A stretch of DNA of 36,028 nucleotides, taken from Pseudomonadota bacterium. GTDB lineage: Bacteria > Pseudomonadota > Gammaproteobacteria > Burkholderiales > Burkholderiaceae_B. Of the stretch, positions 1-8,678 are shown piece by piece. Where the stretch lies: NCBI GenBank assembly GCA_023389155.1, contig JAEWEV010000028.1, positions 1-36,028 of the forward strand. Direction: 5' to 3'. Position 1 is the first letter of the stretch, and every line of letters begins with the position of its first letter. The translations under genes and the position numbers were made by a program. The notes beneath the pieces are model-generated. The model ran no database searches, was not told the origin of the DNA, and saw nothing but the letters and a program-made list of their open reading frames with translations.

Positions 1-35
1 TTTTCGGGTTGTGCAGTTTTATTTTCGGAGTCATC

Positions 36-218
36 ATGGCCGTTCAACAAAACAAAAAGACACCTTCAAAGCGCGGTATGCACCGTTCGCACGATTTTCT
101 GACAACACCCCCTACAGCCATTGAGCCAACAACGGGTGAATTGCACCTGCGTCACCACATCAGCCCTAACGGCTTTTATCGTGGCCGCAAAATTCTGAAA
201 ACCAAAAACGACGAATAA
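36..218 (+). CDS. rpmF: 50S ribosomal protein L32
   Basis: L32 is a small basic protein of the large ribosomal subunit. The 60-residue product begins MAVQQNKKTPSKRGMHRSHD and has the family's conserved HLRHHISPNGFYRGRK segment near the C-terminus. It lacks the paired cysteines of zinc-binding L32 variants, so it is the cysteine-free type. The ATG at 36 is preferred over an in-frame ATG at 9 because GGAG lies at 27-30 and the family starts with MAVQQ. It is the first gene of the fatty-acid synthesis cluster, the usual bacterial pairing of rpmF with plsX. A DUF177/YceD gene is commonly upstream, but it would lie outside the window. Confidence 0.97.
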   Translation: MAVQQNKKTPSKRGMHRSHDFLTTPPTAIEPTTGELHLRHHISPNGFYRGRKILKTKNDE

Positions 219-319
219 GTTCCTGTTCACTCGGTAAGGGAAGTGCAGTCTCCCGGTGTTATCATCCGGTACGCTCCTGGCCGCAGTCACTTTTTACCGA
301 AACGGAAACATTATTTATC

Positions 320-1360
320 GTGATCAGAATTGCAATAGATTGTATGGGAGGCGATCACGGCCTTCCCGTCACTGTGCCGGCGGCCGTTCAGGTCGCCGCA
401 AAGTATCCTGACACCTCTTTTCTCCTCGTAGGTCTGCCTGATCAGGTAGAAGCTGCGCTCAAAGAGGCACGTCCTGCAAACCCTGCCCAGTTCGAAATCG
501 TATCCGCATCTGAAGTCATCAGCATGGATGATCCGGTAGACGTCGCCCTGCGCAAGAAAAAAGACTCCTCCATGCGTGTGGCTGTGACCTGTGTCAAGGA
601 CGCCCGCGCCGATGCCTGCGTGTCCGCCGGCAATACCGGCGCATGGATGGCCATTTCGCGTTACGTTCTCAAAACGCTGGATGGCATTGATCGTCCGGCG
701 ATTGCCACTGCCATTCCGAATCAGCTTGGCGGAACCACAACAATGCTGGATCTTGGTGCCAATGTCGATTGCACGGCAGAACATCTTCTTGAGTTCGCTA
801 TTATGGGCGCTGCGCTGTCGCAATCGGTCGATCATATCGAAAATCCCAGTATCGGCCTGCTCAATATCGGTCAGGAAGCCATCAAGGGTAATGATGTGGT
901 CAAGGAAGCGGCGGAACTGCTGCGTGCCAGCAATCTGAACTTCTATGGCAACGTTGAAGGCAATGATATCTTCAAAGGCACCACCAATGTGGTGGTCTGC
1001 GACGGATTTGTCGGCAACGTCGTGCTCAAATCCATCGAAGGCCTGTCCAAAATGATTGGTAACATGATTCGCGGCGAATTCATGCGTAACCCCTTCACCA
1101 TGATGGCCGGCCTGGTAGCTCGACCCGTTCTTAACCGGTTTCGCAGCAGAGTCGATTCCCGGAATCACAATGGCGCCTCGTTGCTGGGCTTGCGTGGCGT
1201 GGTCATCAAAAGTCACGGCTCTGCCGATATCTATGCGTATACCGTAGCGCTCGAACGCGCGCGGGAAGCCGTTGCCAGCAAACTCCTGGAAAAAACATCC
1301 AGCTCTGTACAGCAGATCAGCCAGCTCATTCGCTCAAAAAATTCGGAAAGCAGCGCATAA
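320..1360 (+). CDS. plsX: phosphate acyltransferase PlsX
   Basis: PlsX converts acyl-ACP to acyl-phosphate for phosphatidic acid synthesis by PlsY/PlsC. The 346-residue product starts IRIAIDCMGGDHG, the characteristic N-terminal PlsX motif, and contains CVSAGNTGAWMA near residue 100 and VVCDGFVGNVVLKS near residue 225, both typical of the family. Length is normal. The start is a GTG at 320. The nearest purine-rich element (GGAAA at 304-308) is rather far upstream, so the ribosome site is weak, but alignment of the N-terminal motif leaves no room for a later start. It follows rpmF by 101 nt and precedes fabH by 60 nt in the same direction. Confidence 0.96.
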   Translation: MIRIAIDCMGGDHGLPVTVPAAVQVAAKYPDTSFLLVGLPDQVEAALKEARPANPAQFEIVSASEVISMDDPVDVALRKKKDSSMRVAVTCVKDARADACVSAGNTGAWMAISRYVLKTLDGIDRPAIATAIPNQLGGTTTMLDLGANVDCTAEHLLEFAIMGAALSQSVDHIENPSIGLLNIGQEAIKGNDVVKEAAELLRASNLNFYGNVEGNDIFKGTTNVVVCDGFVGNVVLKSIEGLSKMIGNMIRGEFMRNPFTMMAGLVARPVLNRFRSRVDSRNHNGASLLGLRGVVIKSHGSADIYAYTVALERAREAVASKLLEKTSSSVQQISQLIRSKNSESSA

Positions 1361-1420
1361 TAGTCATAAAAACTATAAAATTGCCTGCTTTACTTATTTA
1401 AAATGTCTTCGGAGCCATAC

Positions 1421-2395
1421 ATGACTTATTCAACCATCGTGGGTACGGGCAGCTATTTGCCTCCAAAATGTGTAACAAACACGATGCTGGCTCAGGATAT
1501 GGCGCAGCGAGGCATAGAAACATCTGACGAGTGGATCGTCACTCGCACAGGCATTCATCAGCGACACCTGGCCGATCCCGGCGTGACTTCCAGCGAGTTG
1601 GGGTTTCTTGCTGCACAGAAGGCGCTAGAGGATGCCGGTCTGCAAGCCGCAGACCTGGATCTGATTATTGTTGCAACATCCACCCCTGATTTTATCTTTC
1701 CCAGTACAGCTTGCCTGATTCAATCCCGGCTGGGTGCAAAAGGCGGCGCGGCTTTTGACATCCAGGCGGTCTGCAGCGGATTTGTCTATGCGCTGACTAC
1801 TGCCGACAGCTTTATCCGGTCCGGTAACGCCCGCAATGCGCTGGTTATCGGCACCGAAGTATTCTCCCGGATTCTTGACTGGAATGACCGCGGCACTTGC
1901 GTGCTCTTTGGCGACGGCGCTGGCGCTGTGGTGCTGACGGCTTCCGAAGAGCCGGGTATACTGGCTTCGCAGCTCAATGCCGATGGTTCATTGCACACGA
2001 TCCTCAATACCGCCGGCCGTATCGAAGATGGCAAGGTCACGGGTGACCCGTTTCTGCGCATGGATGGGCAGTCCGTCTTCAAGCAGGCCGTGACTGTGCT
2101 GGACAAATCTGCCCGCCAGGTTTGCGAAAAGGCAGGGGTCCAGATCAGCGATATTGACTGGATGGTGCCGCATCAGGCCAATATCCGGATTATCGATTTC
2201 CTGGGCCGCAAGCTGGGAATTCCATCCGAGAAGGTTGTTGCAACGGTCGGTGATCATGCCAATACCTCCGCGGCAAGCGTGCCCCTGGCATTTGACGTGG
2301 CCCGCCGGGACGGACGCATCAAAAAGGGCGACCTGGTCCTGATGCAGGGCGTTGGGGGCGGCTTCACCTGGGGCTCGGTTCTTGCCCGTATCTGA
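1421..2395 (+). CDS. fabH: 3-oxoacyl-ACP synthase III (KAS III)
   Basis: FabH condenses acetyl-CoA with malonyl-ACP to start fatty-acid synthesis. The product is 324 residues from the ATG at 1421. The catalytic Cys-His-Asn triad is visible as C118 (AVCSGF), H251 (PHQANIRI) and N281 (NTSAAS), and the SDEWIVTRTGI motif is at about residues 35-45. I chose 1421 over an in-frame ATG at 1403 because GGAG at 1411-1414 is correctly spaced for 1421 and the protein then begins MTYSTIVGTGSYLP like other FabH proteins. It is followed 27 nt later by fabD. Confidence 0.96.
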   Translation: MTYSTIVGTGSYLPPKCVTNTMLAQDMAQRGIETSDEWIVTRTGIHQRHLADPGVTSSELGFLAAQKALEDAGLQAADLDLIIVATSTPDFIFPSTACLIQSRLGAKGGAAFDIQAVCSGFVYALTTADSFIRSGNARNALVIGTEVFSRILDWNDRGTCVLFGDGAGAVVLTASEEPGILASQLNADGSLHTILNTAGRIEDGKVTGDPFLRMDGQSVFKQAVTVLDKSARQVCEKAGVQISDIDWMVPHQANIRIIDFLGRKLGIPSEKVVATVGDHANTSAASVPLAFDVARRDGRIKKGDLVLMQGVGGGFTWGSVLARI

Positions 2396-2422
2396 ATTTT
2401 CATTTCGACACAGACAATAATC

Positions 2423-3355
2423 ATGAAACTTGCATTCGTATTTCCCGGACAGGGTTCGCAAACCGTCGGCATGCTTGCTGGCTGGGCAGGCAACCCTGTC
2501 GTTGACAACGCCATGCAGCGCGCATCATCTGCGCTGGACCAGGATCTTCGCGCCCTTGTTGAACAGGGTCCGGCCGAAGAGCTGAATCTTACTGTCAATA
2601 CCCAGCCCGTCATGCTGGCCTGCAGTGTCGCCATGTATGAAGCGTGGCGCCAGGCAGGCGGACCGAGGCCCGAGGTGATGGCAGGGCATAGCCTGGGCGA
2701 ATATTCTGCGCTGACCGCCGCAGGCACCTTCACGCTTGAAGACGCCGTGCGCCTGGTGCGAATTCGCGCCAGCGCCATGCAGGATGCGGTGCCGGTTGGC
2801 ACTGGTGGTATGGCGGCTATTCTGGGACTGGACGACGAAACCGTATTGGCCGTTTGTCAGGAAGCCAGTACAGACACGATTGTCGAAGCGGTCAATTTCA
2901 ACGCTCCTGCACAGGTTGTGATTGCCGGCCACAAACAGGCCGTGGAACGCGCCTGCGAACTGGCCAAAGCCAGAGGTGCAAAACGTGCCTTGCCCTTGCC
3001 GGTGTCAGCACCTTTTCACTCGCGCTTGCTGGAACCGGCAGCTGCCGTGCTCGAAAAGGCGCTGGGCGATCTGACGCTGGCGATGCCGGACACAGACGTC
3101 ATCAATAACGTGGACGTTGCCATTGCCGGGAGCACAGAGGCGATTGCCGATGCACTGGTTCGCCAGGCATGGCATCCCGTTCGCTGGGTAGAAACCATTC
3201 GCGCCATGAAAAGTCAGGGCGTGACACATGTGGTAGAGTGCGGGCCAGGCAAGGTGCTTGCGGGTCTGATCAAACGGATCGAACCTGAACTGGTTACCCT
3301 GTCCATTAACGATCAGGCATCTCTGGATGCTGCGCTCAGCCAAATCAACGCATAA
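2423..3355 (+). CDS. fabD: malonyl-CoA:ACP transacylase
   Basis: FabD loads malonyl groups from CoA onto acyl carrier protein, supplying the extender unit for FabH, FabF and FabB. The 310-residue product has the N-terminal AFVFPGQGSQ motif, the nucleophile elbow GHSLGEYSAL with S90, and the catalytic histidine H199 in SAPFHS. Length is standard. No strong Shine-Dalgarno sequence is visible in the 27 nt after fabH, so translation may depend partly on coupling with the upstream gene. fabG starts 10 nt after the stop codon. Confidence 0.96.
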   Translation: MKLAFVFPGQGSQTVGMLAGWAGNPVVDNAMQRASSALDQDLRALVEQGPAEELNLTVNTQPVMLACSVAMYEAWRQAGGPRPEVMAGHSLGEYSALTAAGTFTLEDAVRLVRIRASAMQDAVPVGTGGMAAILGLDDETVLAVCQEASTDTIVEAVNFNAPAQVVIAGHKQAVERACELAKARGAKRALPLPVSAPFHSRLLEPAAAVLEKALGDLTLAMPDTDVINNVDVAIAGSTEAIADALVRQAWHPVRWVETIRAMKSQGVTHVVECGPGKVLAGLIKRIEPELVTLSINDQASLDAALSQINA

Positions 3356-3365
3356 GGAACATGCC

Positions 3366-4112
3366 ATGTCAGAGCAGCAGGAACTTGCAGGTCAAATTGC
3401 GCTGGTTACCGGCGCCAGCCGCGGTCTGGGCAAAGCCATTGCCCTTGAACTTGCCACACGCGGAGCAACCGTTGTCGGCACAGCCACGTCAGAATCCGGC
3501 GCAAAAGCGATCAGCGACATGCTGTCAGCCCGCCAGGGGCGTGGCGTCGTACTGAATGTTACCGATGCCGCAGCCTGCGATTCCCTTCTTGTCGAGCTCG
3601 GCAAAGAGGGAGGGCCCCATATTCTGGTGAATAATGCCGGAATTACACGTGACGGCCTTGCAATGCGTATGAAAAACGAAGATTGGTCCGATGTGATCGG
3701 CACCAACCTGGATTCGGTATTCCGGTTGTCACGCGGGGTATTACGGGTAATGATGAAGGCACGTGCCGGTCGCATTATTAACGTCACCTCGGTAGTTGGT
3801 TCTGCGGGGAATCCGGGTCAGGCCAATTACGCAGCTGCCAAAGCAGGTGTCGCCGGCATGACGCGCGCGCTGGCGCGTGAGCTGGGCAGCCGTAACATTA
3901 CGGTCAATTGCGTCGCGCCGGGGTTTATTGATACCGATATGACACGGTCTTTGGGCGACGAACAGACGGCGGCGCTGCTGGGGCAAATTCCCCTGGGCCG
4001 CCTGGGTCAGCCTGCCGATGTGGCCAATGCGGTGGCTTTCCTGGCCGGGCCGCAGGCTGGATATATTACCGGTACCACCTTGCACGTCAATGGCGGAATG
4101 TTCATGCAGTAA
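3366..4112 (+). CDS. fabG: 3-oxoacyl-ACP reductase
   Basis: FabG is the NADPH-dependent reductase of the elongation cycle and a short-chain dehydrogenase/reductase. The 248-residue product shows the cofactor motif TGASRGLG (residues 15-22), NNAG (89-92) and the catalytic N114, S142, Y155 and K159 (YAAAK). The ATG at 3366 is preferred because AAGGA at 3354-3358 precedes it. An upstream in-frame start at 3327 lies inside fabD and would add residues with no family match. It completes the block fabH-fabD-fabG, which acpP and fabF follow after a promoter-bearing gap. Confidence 0.96.
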   Translation: MSEQQELAGQIALVTGASRGLGKAIALELATRGATVVGTATSESGAKAISDMLSARQGRGVVLNVTDAAACDSLLVELGKEGGPHILVNNAGITRDGLAMRMKNEDWSDVIGTNLDSVFRLSRGVLRVMMKARAGRIINVTSVVGSAGNPGQANYAAAKAGVAGMTRALARELGSRNITVNCVAPGFIDTDMTRSLGDEQTAALLGQIPLGRLGQPADVANAVAFLAGPQAGYITGTTLHVNGGMFMQ

Positions 4113-4428
4113 ACCGGTCTTGCCACCGGCAGTCGTTATAATCGGCGGTTAGTTTCAGCATACGCGGTAACGCCTGCACAACATAATCGCAACAAGTTTG
4201 CGCGGCAGGGCAGGTAATTTAGGACAGCAGGGTTTTTTTTCTTATACGGACCTGAAATTTTACTAAAATGCAGGGTACGTAAAAGAGCAGTTGTTTATTT
4301 TTAAACTGTGTTTTAGTTTTACGGTTTTCGGAAACCAGTTTCGCTAAAATATTTTTTTCACATAAAGCCTTTTGCAATCGGTTTGTAGTTGGCTAAAATT
4401 GCGGGATTTTCCCCCTTTGGAGATTTAC
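4113..4428 (+). promoter_or_regulatory. acpP promoter region
   Basis: This 316-nt AT-rich gap has no credible gene. The best promoter match is TTGCAA at 4372-4377, a 16-nt spacer and TAAAAT at 4394-4399, about 30 nt before the acpP start. The heptamer CTAAAAT occurs three times, at 4263-4269, 4344-4350 and 4393-4399, each a possible -10 element. A short hairpin, GGTTT-TCGG-AAACC, lies at 4323-4336. A separate promoter for acpP fits the very high level of acyl carrier protein known in bacteria. Only the third copy has a reasonable -35 element. Confidence 0.55.
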
Positions 4429-4665
4429 ATGGATAGCATCGAACAACGCGTCAAGAAGATCGTCGCAGAACAACTTGGTGTAAATGAAGCTGAAATCAAA
4501 AACGAGTCTTCATTTCTTGACGACCTGGGTGCAGATTCACTGGACATGGTTGAGTTGGTCATGGCACTTGAAGACGAGTTCGAAACAGAAATTCCTGATG
4601 AAGAAGCTGAAAAAATCACAACCGTTCAGCAGGCCGTTGACTACATCAACTCTCACAAAGCCTAA
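4429..4665 (+). CDS. acpP: acyl carrier protein
   Basis: AcpP carries growing acyl chains on a 4'-phosphopantetheine arm. The 78-residue acidic product has the attachment motif GADSLDMVEL with the modified serine, preceded by SSFLDDL, and ends in the helical AVDYINSHKA. The ATG at 4429 has a well placed GGAG at 4419-4422 and gives the normal MDSIEQRVKKIV start. An in-frame upstream extension to 4372 overlaps the predicted promoter and is not expected. Dense acidic composition and length match the family. fabF follows after 175 nt. Confidence 0.97.
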   Translation: MDSIEQRVKKIVAEQLGVNEAEIKNESSFLDDLGADSLDMVELVMALEDEFETEIPDEEAEKITTVQQAVDYINSHKA

Positions 4666-4676
4666 ATTGCGTGAGT

Positions 4677-4704
4677 CAACCGGTATGCGAAGGCGAACCG
4701 GTTG
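4677..4704 (+). other. 8-bp perfect inverted repeat after acpP
   Basis: CAACCGGT at 4677-4684 and ACCGGTTG at 4697-4704 form a perfect 8-bp stem with a 12-nt loop, 11 nt after the acpP stop. The following bases are A-rich, not T-rich, so it is not a classical intrinsic terminator on this strand. It could protect the 3' end of a short acpP transcript or reduce read-through into fabF. Function is inferred only. Confidence 0.5.
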
Positions 4705-4840
4705 CTATAAAAAAAGTGGTTTTGGAAAGTGGCTCACGCCTGCATCCCTGTGGATTTGGGCGGTATAAACCTTTCCAGACCCTTTTTTTATTTCTGGGTT
4801 TTGATTCATATTTACTTCAGTAAAGGGTAGGGAGCCAACC

Positions 4841-6070
4841 GTGAAAAGACGCGTTGTCATCACCGGACTGGGAATTGTATCCCCGGTCGGAAATACAGTA
4901 CCGCAGGCCTGGGATAATATTGTTAACGGCCGCTCCGGCATCGACCGCATTACACGCTTTGATGCTTCCAGTTTCAATGCGCAAATCGCTGGTGAGGTCA
5001 AGGATTTTGACGTCACCCAATATATTTCCGCCAAAGAAGCCAAGCAGATGGATACTTTTATCCATTACGGCATTGCCGCCAGCGTCGATGCCTGGAAAGA
5101 TGCCGGCATTACCATTACCGAAGAGAATGCGGATCGTATCGGTGCCATCGTCAGTTCCGGAATTGGCGGACTGCAGCGCATCGAGGAAACCCAGACAGAA
5201 TACCTCGCCAAAGGCCCGCGTCGCATTTCTCCGTTTTTTGTTCCTGCTTCGCTGATCAATCTGATTTCCGGTCAGGTTTCCATTATGCTCGGACTCAAGG
5301 GTCCGACGTATGCAGTGGTCTCTGCCTGCACAACGGGCCTGCACTCCATTGGTGATGCGGCACGACTGATTGAATATGGCGATGCAGATGTCATGCTGGC
5401 TGGCGGCGCCGAATCCACCGTGTCGCCGCTGGGCATTGGTGGTTTTGCCGCCATGCGTGCGCTGTCTACCCGTAATGACGATCCGCAAGCGGCCTCCCGT
5501 CCCTGGGATGTTGATCGTGATGGCTTTGTTCTTGGAGAAGGCGCGGGCGTTGTGGTGCTCGAAGAGTATGAACACGCCAAAGCGCGCGGTGCCCGTATTT
5601 ACGGCGAGTTCGCCGGCTACGGCATGAGTTCCGATGCGCATCACATTACCGCTCCGAATCGTGACGGTCCCCGCCGCGGCGTCCTGAATGCACTGAAAAA
5701 CGGCAATATCAATCCGGATCAAATCGATTACGTCAATGCGCATGGCACTTCCACACCTTTGGGCGATAAAAACGAGACCGAAGCGCTGAAGCTGGCGCTG
5801 GGCGAACATGCATACAAAACGGTGATCAACTCCACCAAATCCATGACCGGCCACCTGCTGGGCGCAGCAGGCGGAATCGAGGCCGTCTTTACCACGCTTG
5901 CCGTTCATCACCAGGTATCGCCACCCACCATCAATCTGGTCAATCAGGATCCGGAATGCGATCTGGACTATTGTGCGAATGCTGCCCGTGAAATGAAAAT
6001 CGACGTGGCCCTGTCCAATTCCTTCGGATTTGGCGGCACCAACGGTTCGATGATCGTCCGACGGATCTGA
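4841..6070 (+). CDS. fabF: 3-oxoacyl-ACP synthase II (KAS II)
   Basis: FabF performs the elongating condensations of fatty-acid synthesis, including the cis-unsaturated step that controls membrane fluidity. The 409-residue product has the KAS catalytic set C163 (VSACTTG), H301 (NAHGTST), K333 and H338 (MTGHLLGAAGG), and the C-terminal SNSFGFGGTN motif. The start is a GTG at 4841 preceded by GGGAG at 4830-4834. The product starts KRRVVITGLGIVSPVG as expected. The acpP-fabF order is the common bacterial arrangement. Confidence 0.97.
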   Translation: MKRRVVITGLGIVSPVGNTVPQAWDNIVNGRSGIDRITRFDASSFNAQIAGEVKDFDVTQYISAKEAKQMDTFIHYGIAASVDAWKDAGITITEENADRIGAIVSSGIGGLQRIEETQTEYLAKGPRRISPFFVPASLINLISGQVSIMLGLKGPTYAVVSACTTGLHSIGDAARLIEYGDADVMLAGGAESTVSPLGIGGFAAMRALSTRNDDPQAASRPWDVDRDGFVLGEGAGVVVLEEYEHAKARGARIYGEFAGYGMSSDAHHITAPNRDGPRRGVLNALKNGNINPDQIDYVNAHGTSTPLGDKNETEALKLALGEHAYKTVINSTKSMTGHLLGAAGGIEAVFTTLAVHHQVSPPTINLVNQDPECDLDYCANAAREMKIDVALSNSFGFGGTNGSMIVRRI

Positions 6071-6071
6071 T

Positions 6072-6548
6072 TTGCAAAACGCACTTAACCGGCACTGGCG
6101 GGTCCGACTCCACGTCGGCCAGCCCGGTTACATGGCAATCTCCCGTGGTATGTTGATGGTTCTGGCCATGTTATGCCTTGCAGGCCCCCAGGCGGCGCTG
6201 ATTTTAGCCTTGCTGGGCCTGGCATTGCGCAGAAGCAGAGAGACACCGAAAGCCGCTTCAAGCATGCTACTCGAAGCGGCGCCAAACGGCATATTCAGGC
6301 TCCAGCACAATGGTGCGCAGTCAAATTCTGTTCAGACAAACGCAGTGCGCAGGCTGGAAGCATTCTGGCAGGGACCATTCTGGGTAACCGTTGCTCTGCG
6401 CGATCCTTATTTCCCCCATACACCACCTGAAATCGTCACTTTGTGGTCCTTTGATCAGGCCCCCGATGACTGGCGACGCTTTCGCGTCCTGGTGCAGTCT
6501 GCTCTATGGGTGGATGATGACGTCGGCATGGGCAGGATAGCGGTATGA
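6072..6548 (+). CDS. YgfX-like small membrane protein
   Basis: This 158-residue product has two closely spaced hydrophobic segments (about residues 22-53) followed by a basic stretch and a soluble C-terminal part containing FWVTVALRD and ending in a DDWRRFRVLVQSALW segment. That layout, a membrane hairpin then a small Trp-rich domain ending in W-R-x-(F/L)-R, resembles the YgfX/CptA family. The match is by pattern only. The start is a TTG at 6072, almost touching the fabF stop. Its stop overlaps the rpoE start in ATGA, so it is probably translationally coupled to sigma-E. Function is unknown. Confidence 0.6.
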   Translation: MQNALNRHWRVRLHVGQPGYMAISRGMLMVLAMLCLAGPQAALILALLGLALRRSRETPKAASSMLLEAAPNGIFRLQHNGAQSNSVQTNAVRRLEAFWQGPFWVTVALRDPYFPHTPPEIVTLWSFDQAPDDWRRFRVLVQSALWVDDDVGMGRIAV

Positions 6549-7144
6549 GCGAGCGTGACGTCGACTGGGAACTGGTACAGCGTGTCCAGAAAGGGGACAA
6601 AAAAGCCTTTGACCTCCTTGTCCTGAAATATCAGCGCAAGATAATGGGCCTGCTTGCCCGCATGATCGGCAGCCAGAGCGAAGTCGAAGATATTGCCCAG
6701 GAAACCTTTATCAAGGCGTACCGGGCCATTCCCCGGTTCCGGGGCGAAAGCGCGTTTTATACCTGGCTTTACCGTATTGCGATCAATACCGCCCGCAACT
6801 GGCTGTCGTCATCGGACCGCAAGCTGAGCTATCCGGACACGCTTGAAAACAAAGACGGTGAAACTTTTTCCCATTCAGACAATCTTATAGATATCGCCAC
6901 ACCGGAATCCAGCATGGTAACGCAGGAAATCGTTCGGACAGTCAATGACGCGATCGAAACATTGCCCGAGGACCTGCGTATGGCCATTGTGCTGAGGGAA
7001 ATGGAAGGATTGAGCTATGAAGAAATTGCTCAGGCCATGGGCTGCCCGGTTGGCACTGTACGCTCCCGTATTTTCCGTGCACGGGAAGCCATTGCGGCGA
7101 AACTGAAGCCTGTCCTGGGTCAGGTCACTGACCGCCGCTGGTAA
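6545..7144 (+). CDS. rpoE: RNA polymerase sigma factor RpoE (sigma-24)
   Basis: An extracytoplasmic-function sigma factor that directs the envelope stress response. The 199-residue product has sigma region 2 (residues about 20-85, with DIAQETFIKAYRAIPRFRGES and FYTWLYRIAINTARN) and region 4 (about 130-185, with LPEDLRMAIVLREMEGLSYEEIAQAM). It is immediately followed by rseA and rseB/mucB and the periplasmic protease mucD, which is the standard sigma-E, anti-sigma, regulator and effector order. Its start overlaps the preceding gene by 4 nt. Confidence 0.97.
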   Translation: MSERDVDWELVQRVQKGDKKAFDLLVLKYQRKIMGLLARMIGSQSEVEDIAQETFIKAYRAIPRFRGESAFYTWLYRIAINTARNWLSSSDRKLSYPDTLENKDGETFSHSDNLIDIATPESSMVTQEIVRTVNDAIETLPEDLRMAIVLREMEGLSYEEIAQAMGCPVGTVRSRIFRAREAIAAKLKPVLGQVTDRRW

Positions 7145-7153
7145 GGAATACAA

Positions 7154-7657
7154 ATGGAAACCAAATTGACGCCTCCTGCAATTGACTGGAACGAAACCAT
7201 CTCTGAAATGGTCGATGGTGAATGTAACGCGTTTGACGCGTCCCGGATAGACACGCCTTATGGTCGACAGACCTGGGATACCTATCACCTGATTGGGGAC
7301 GTCATGCGCAACGAACATCTGGCCATCAAGCCTTCAGATTTGTTCAATGCACGTATCAGCAAACTGGTTGCAGAAGAGCCGACCCATCACGCAGGGCCGG
7401 CGCGAGGCTATCTGCGATGGGGCGCTTCAGGCGTGGCAGCCGCCGCTGCCGTAGCTGCAGTGATGTGGTTCACCGATCCGTTCCAGAGTACGCCGGCGCC
7501 TGCTCCTCAGGCAACTTTAACTTCGGCCAGCTCCCCATCCTCCACCTCGGCAGATATCCCGCCTGGAGATTTCCAGGACTACGTTGCCGCTCACAGTCAG
7601 ATGGTAGGTGCCTATCCCGTGCGCCAGGTTTCCTATGAAATCGGGGACGCGCAGTGA
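7154..7657 (+). CDS. rseA: anti-sigma-E factor RseA/MucA
   Basis: An inner-membrane anti-sigma factor that holds RpoE inactive until proteolysis releases it. The 167-residue product has a cytoplasmic N-terminal domain with the family-like ISEMVDGE and YGRQTWDTYHLIGDVMR segments, one hydrophobic Ala-rich transmembrane helix at about residues 90-106, and a Pro/Ser/Ala-rich periplasmic tail. It starts 9 nt after rpoE, and its stop codon overlaps the GTG start of rseB. The periplasmic part is short and low in complexity, so cleavage sites cannot be assigned from sequence. Confidence 0.93.
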   Translation: METKLTPPAIDWNETISEMVDGECNAFDASRIDTPYGRQTWDTYHLIGDVMRNEHLAIKPSDLFNARISKLVAEEPTHHAGPARGYLRWGASGVAAAAAVAAVMWFTDPFQSTPAPAPQATLTSASSPSSTSADIPPGDFQDYVAAHSQMVGAYPVRQVSYEIGDAQ

Positions 7658-8658
7658 TCAGACGGGATTTGCGGCCACTGTTCTCCGAGCGTTCCCGACA
7701 TGCCATGCTGGCCCTGTGCTGGGCCATGACGCCCTGTGTGGCGGCCTATGCTGCCACGCCGGTGCAGTTGCTGATGCAAATACAGAACGCAGCAGAGACA
7801 ACCGACTATAGCGGTACATTTCTGTACCAGCAGGGTAATGTGATGATTACCTCCAGAGTGACACACGTTGTGGACGGTGAGGGCGTCAAGGAGCGGCTCG
7901 AAGTGCTCGATGGCGACGCCCAGGAGTATCTGCGTAACAACAACGTGGTCGAAAGCCTCATTCCTTCGCGGAAAATGGTGATTGTCGACAAGGCCCGCAA
8001 GGATCGATTCCCCGCTTTGCTGCTGGGGCCTGTTGATGATCTTGAACAGTATTACGAAATCCGCACCCAGAACGGTAACAATCGTGTCGCTGGTCGCCCT
8101 TGCGACATGATCGAAGTGAATCCTCGAGTGGATGACCGCTATGGCTATCGTCTGTGCGCGGACGAAAAATCTCGTTTGCTGCTCAAATCCCAGACAGTGG
8201 ACGAGCAGGGTACGGTCATTGAGCAGGTCACGTTTACGGGTCTTACGCTTGGCAGCGATGTCGATACGGCCAATCTGAAGTCGTCACTGGAATATGCCAA
8301 ATGGAAGCGAATTGAACCCAGTCCGGCAGTAGTCGATCTGCCTCAGGAAGGCTGGCGTATTCGTTACCCCGCTGGCTTCGCTCCGATCATGAGCATCGAG
8401 CGGCCCAAAGGAACTAAAGAGACCGTAAAGCAACTAATACTTACAGACGGTCTTTCTTCCATTTCGGTGTTTATCCAGAAAGTAAAGGATTCAGAAAAAA
8501 CCTTTAATAATCAGGGTAATGCCAGAGTCGGATCGATGAATGTCTTTCGTCAGCGCATCGACGATTACTGGCTTACTGCCATCGGGGCCATTCCGTTGGC
8601 GACACTGAAAGACCTGGCCGTTTCCACAAAATTCATTCAACCTGTTTCAAAACAGTAA
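7654..8658 (+). CDS. rseB: sigma-E regulatory protein RseB/MucB
   Basis: A periplasmic protein that binds RseA and protects it from cleavage, and that may sense misplaced lipoproteins or LPS. The 334-residue product has an N-terminal signal peptide (hydrophobic stretch about residues 17-34, ending AAYAA) and then the family start TPVQLLMQIQNAAETTDYSGTF, YQQG and SLIPSRKMV segments. The GTG start at 7654 overlaps the rseA stop by 4 nt, which favours translational coupling. mucD follows after 20 nt. Confidence 0.95.
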   Translation: MIRRDLRPLFSERSRHAMLALCWAMTPCVAAYAATPVQLLMQIQNAAETTDYSGTFLYQQGNVMITSRVTHVVDGEGVKERLEVLDGDAQEYLRNNNVVESLIPSRKMVIVDKARKDRFPALLLGPVDDLEQYYEIRTQNGNNRVAGRPCDMIEVNPRVDDRYGYRLCADEKSRLLLKSQTVDEQGTVIEQVTFTGLTLGSDVDTANLKSSLEYAKWKRIEPSPAVVDLPQEGWRIRYPAGFAPIMSIERPKGTKETVKQLILTDGLSSISVFIQKVKDSEKTFNNQGNARVGSMNVFRQRIDDYWLTAIGAIPLATLKDLAVSTKFIQPVSKQ

Positions 8659-8678
8659 ACACTGAAAAGGTATCACTC

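Noticed and set aside
311..1216. 301-codon open frame on the - strand opposite plsX
   Set aside because: It lies entirely within plsX, has no recognisable domain, and is a by-product of plsX codon use.
4781..4800. T-rich stretch before fabF considered as an acpP terminator
   Set aside because: The flanking CCAGA/TCTGG pairing encloses the T-run in its loop instead of preceding it, so it does not have terminator geometry.
4817..5911. 364-codon open frame on the - strand opposite fabF
   Set aside because: It overlaps the well-supported fabF gene almost completely; its product is repetitive in Gly, Ile and Arg with no family match.
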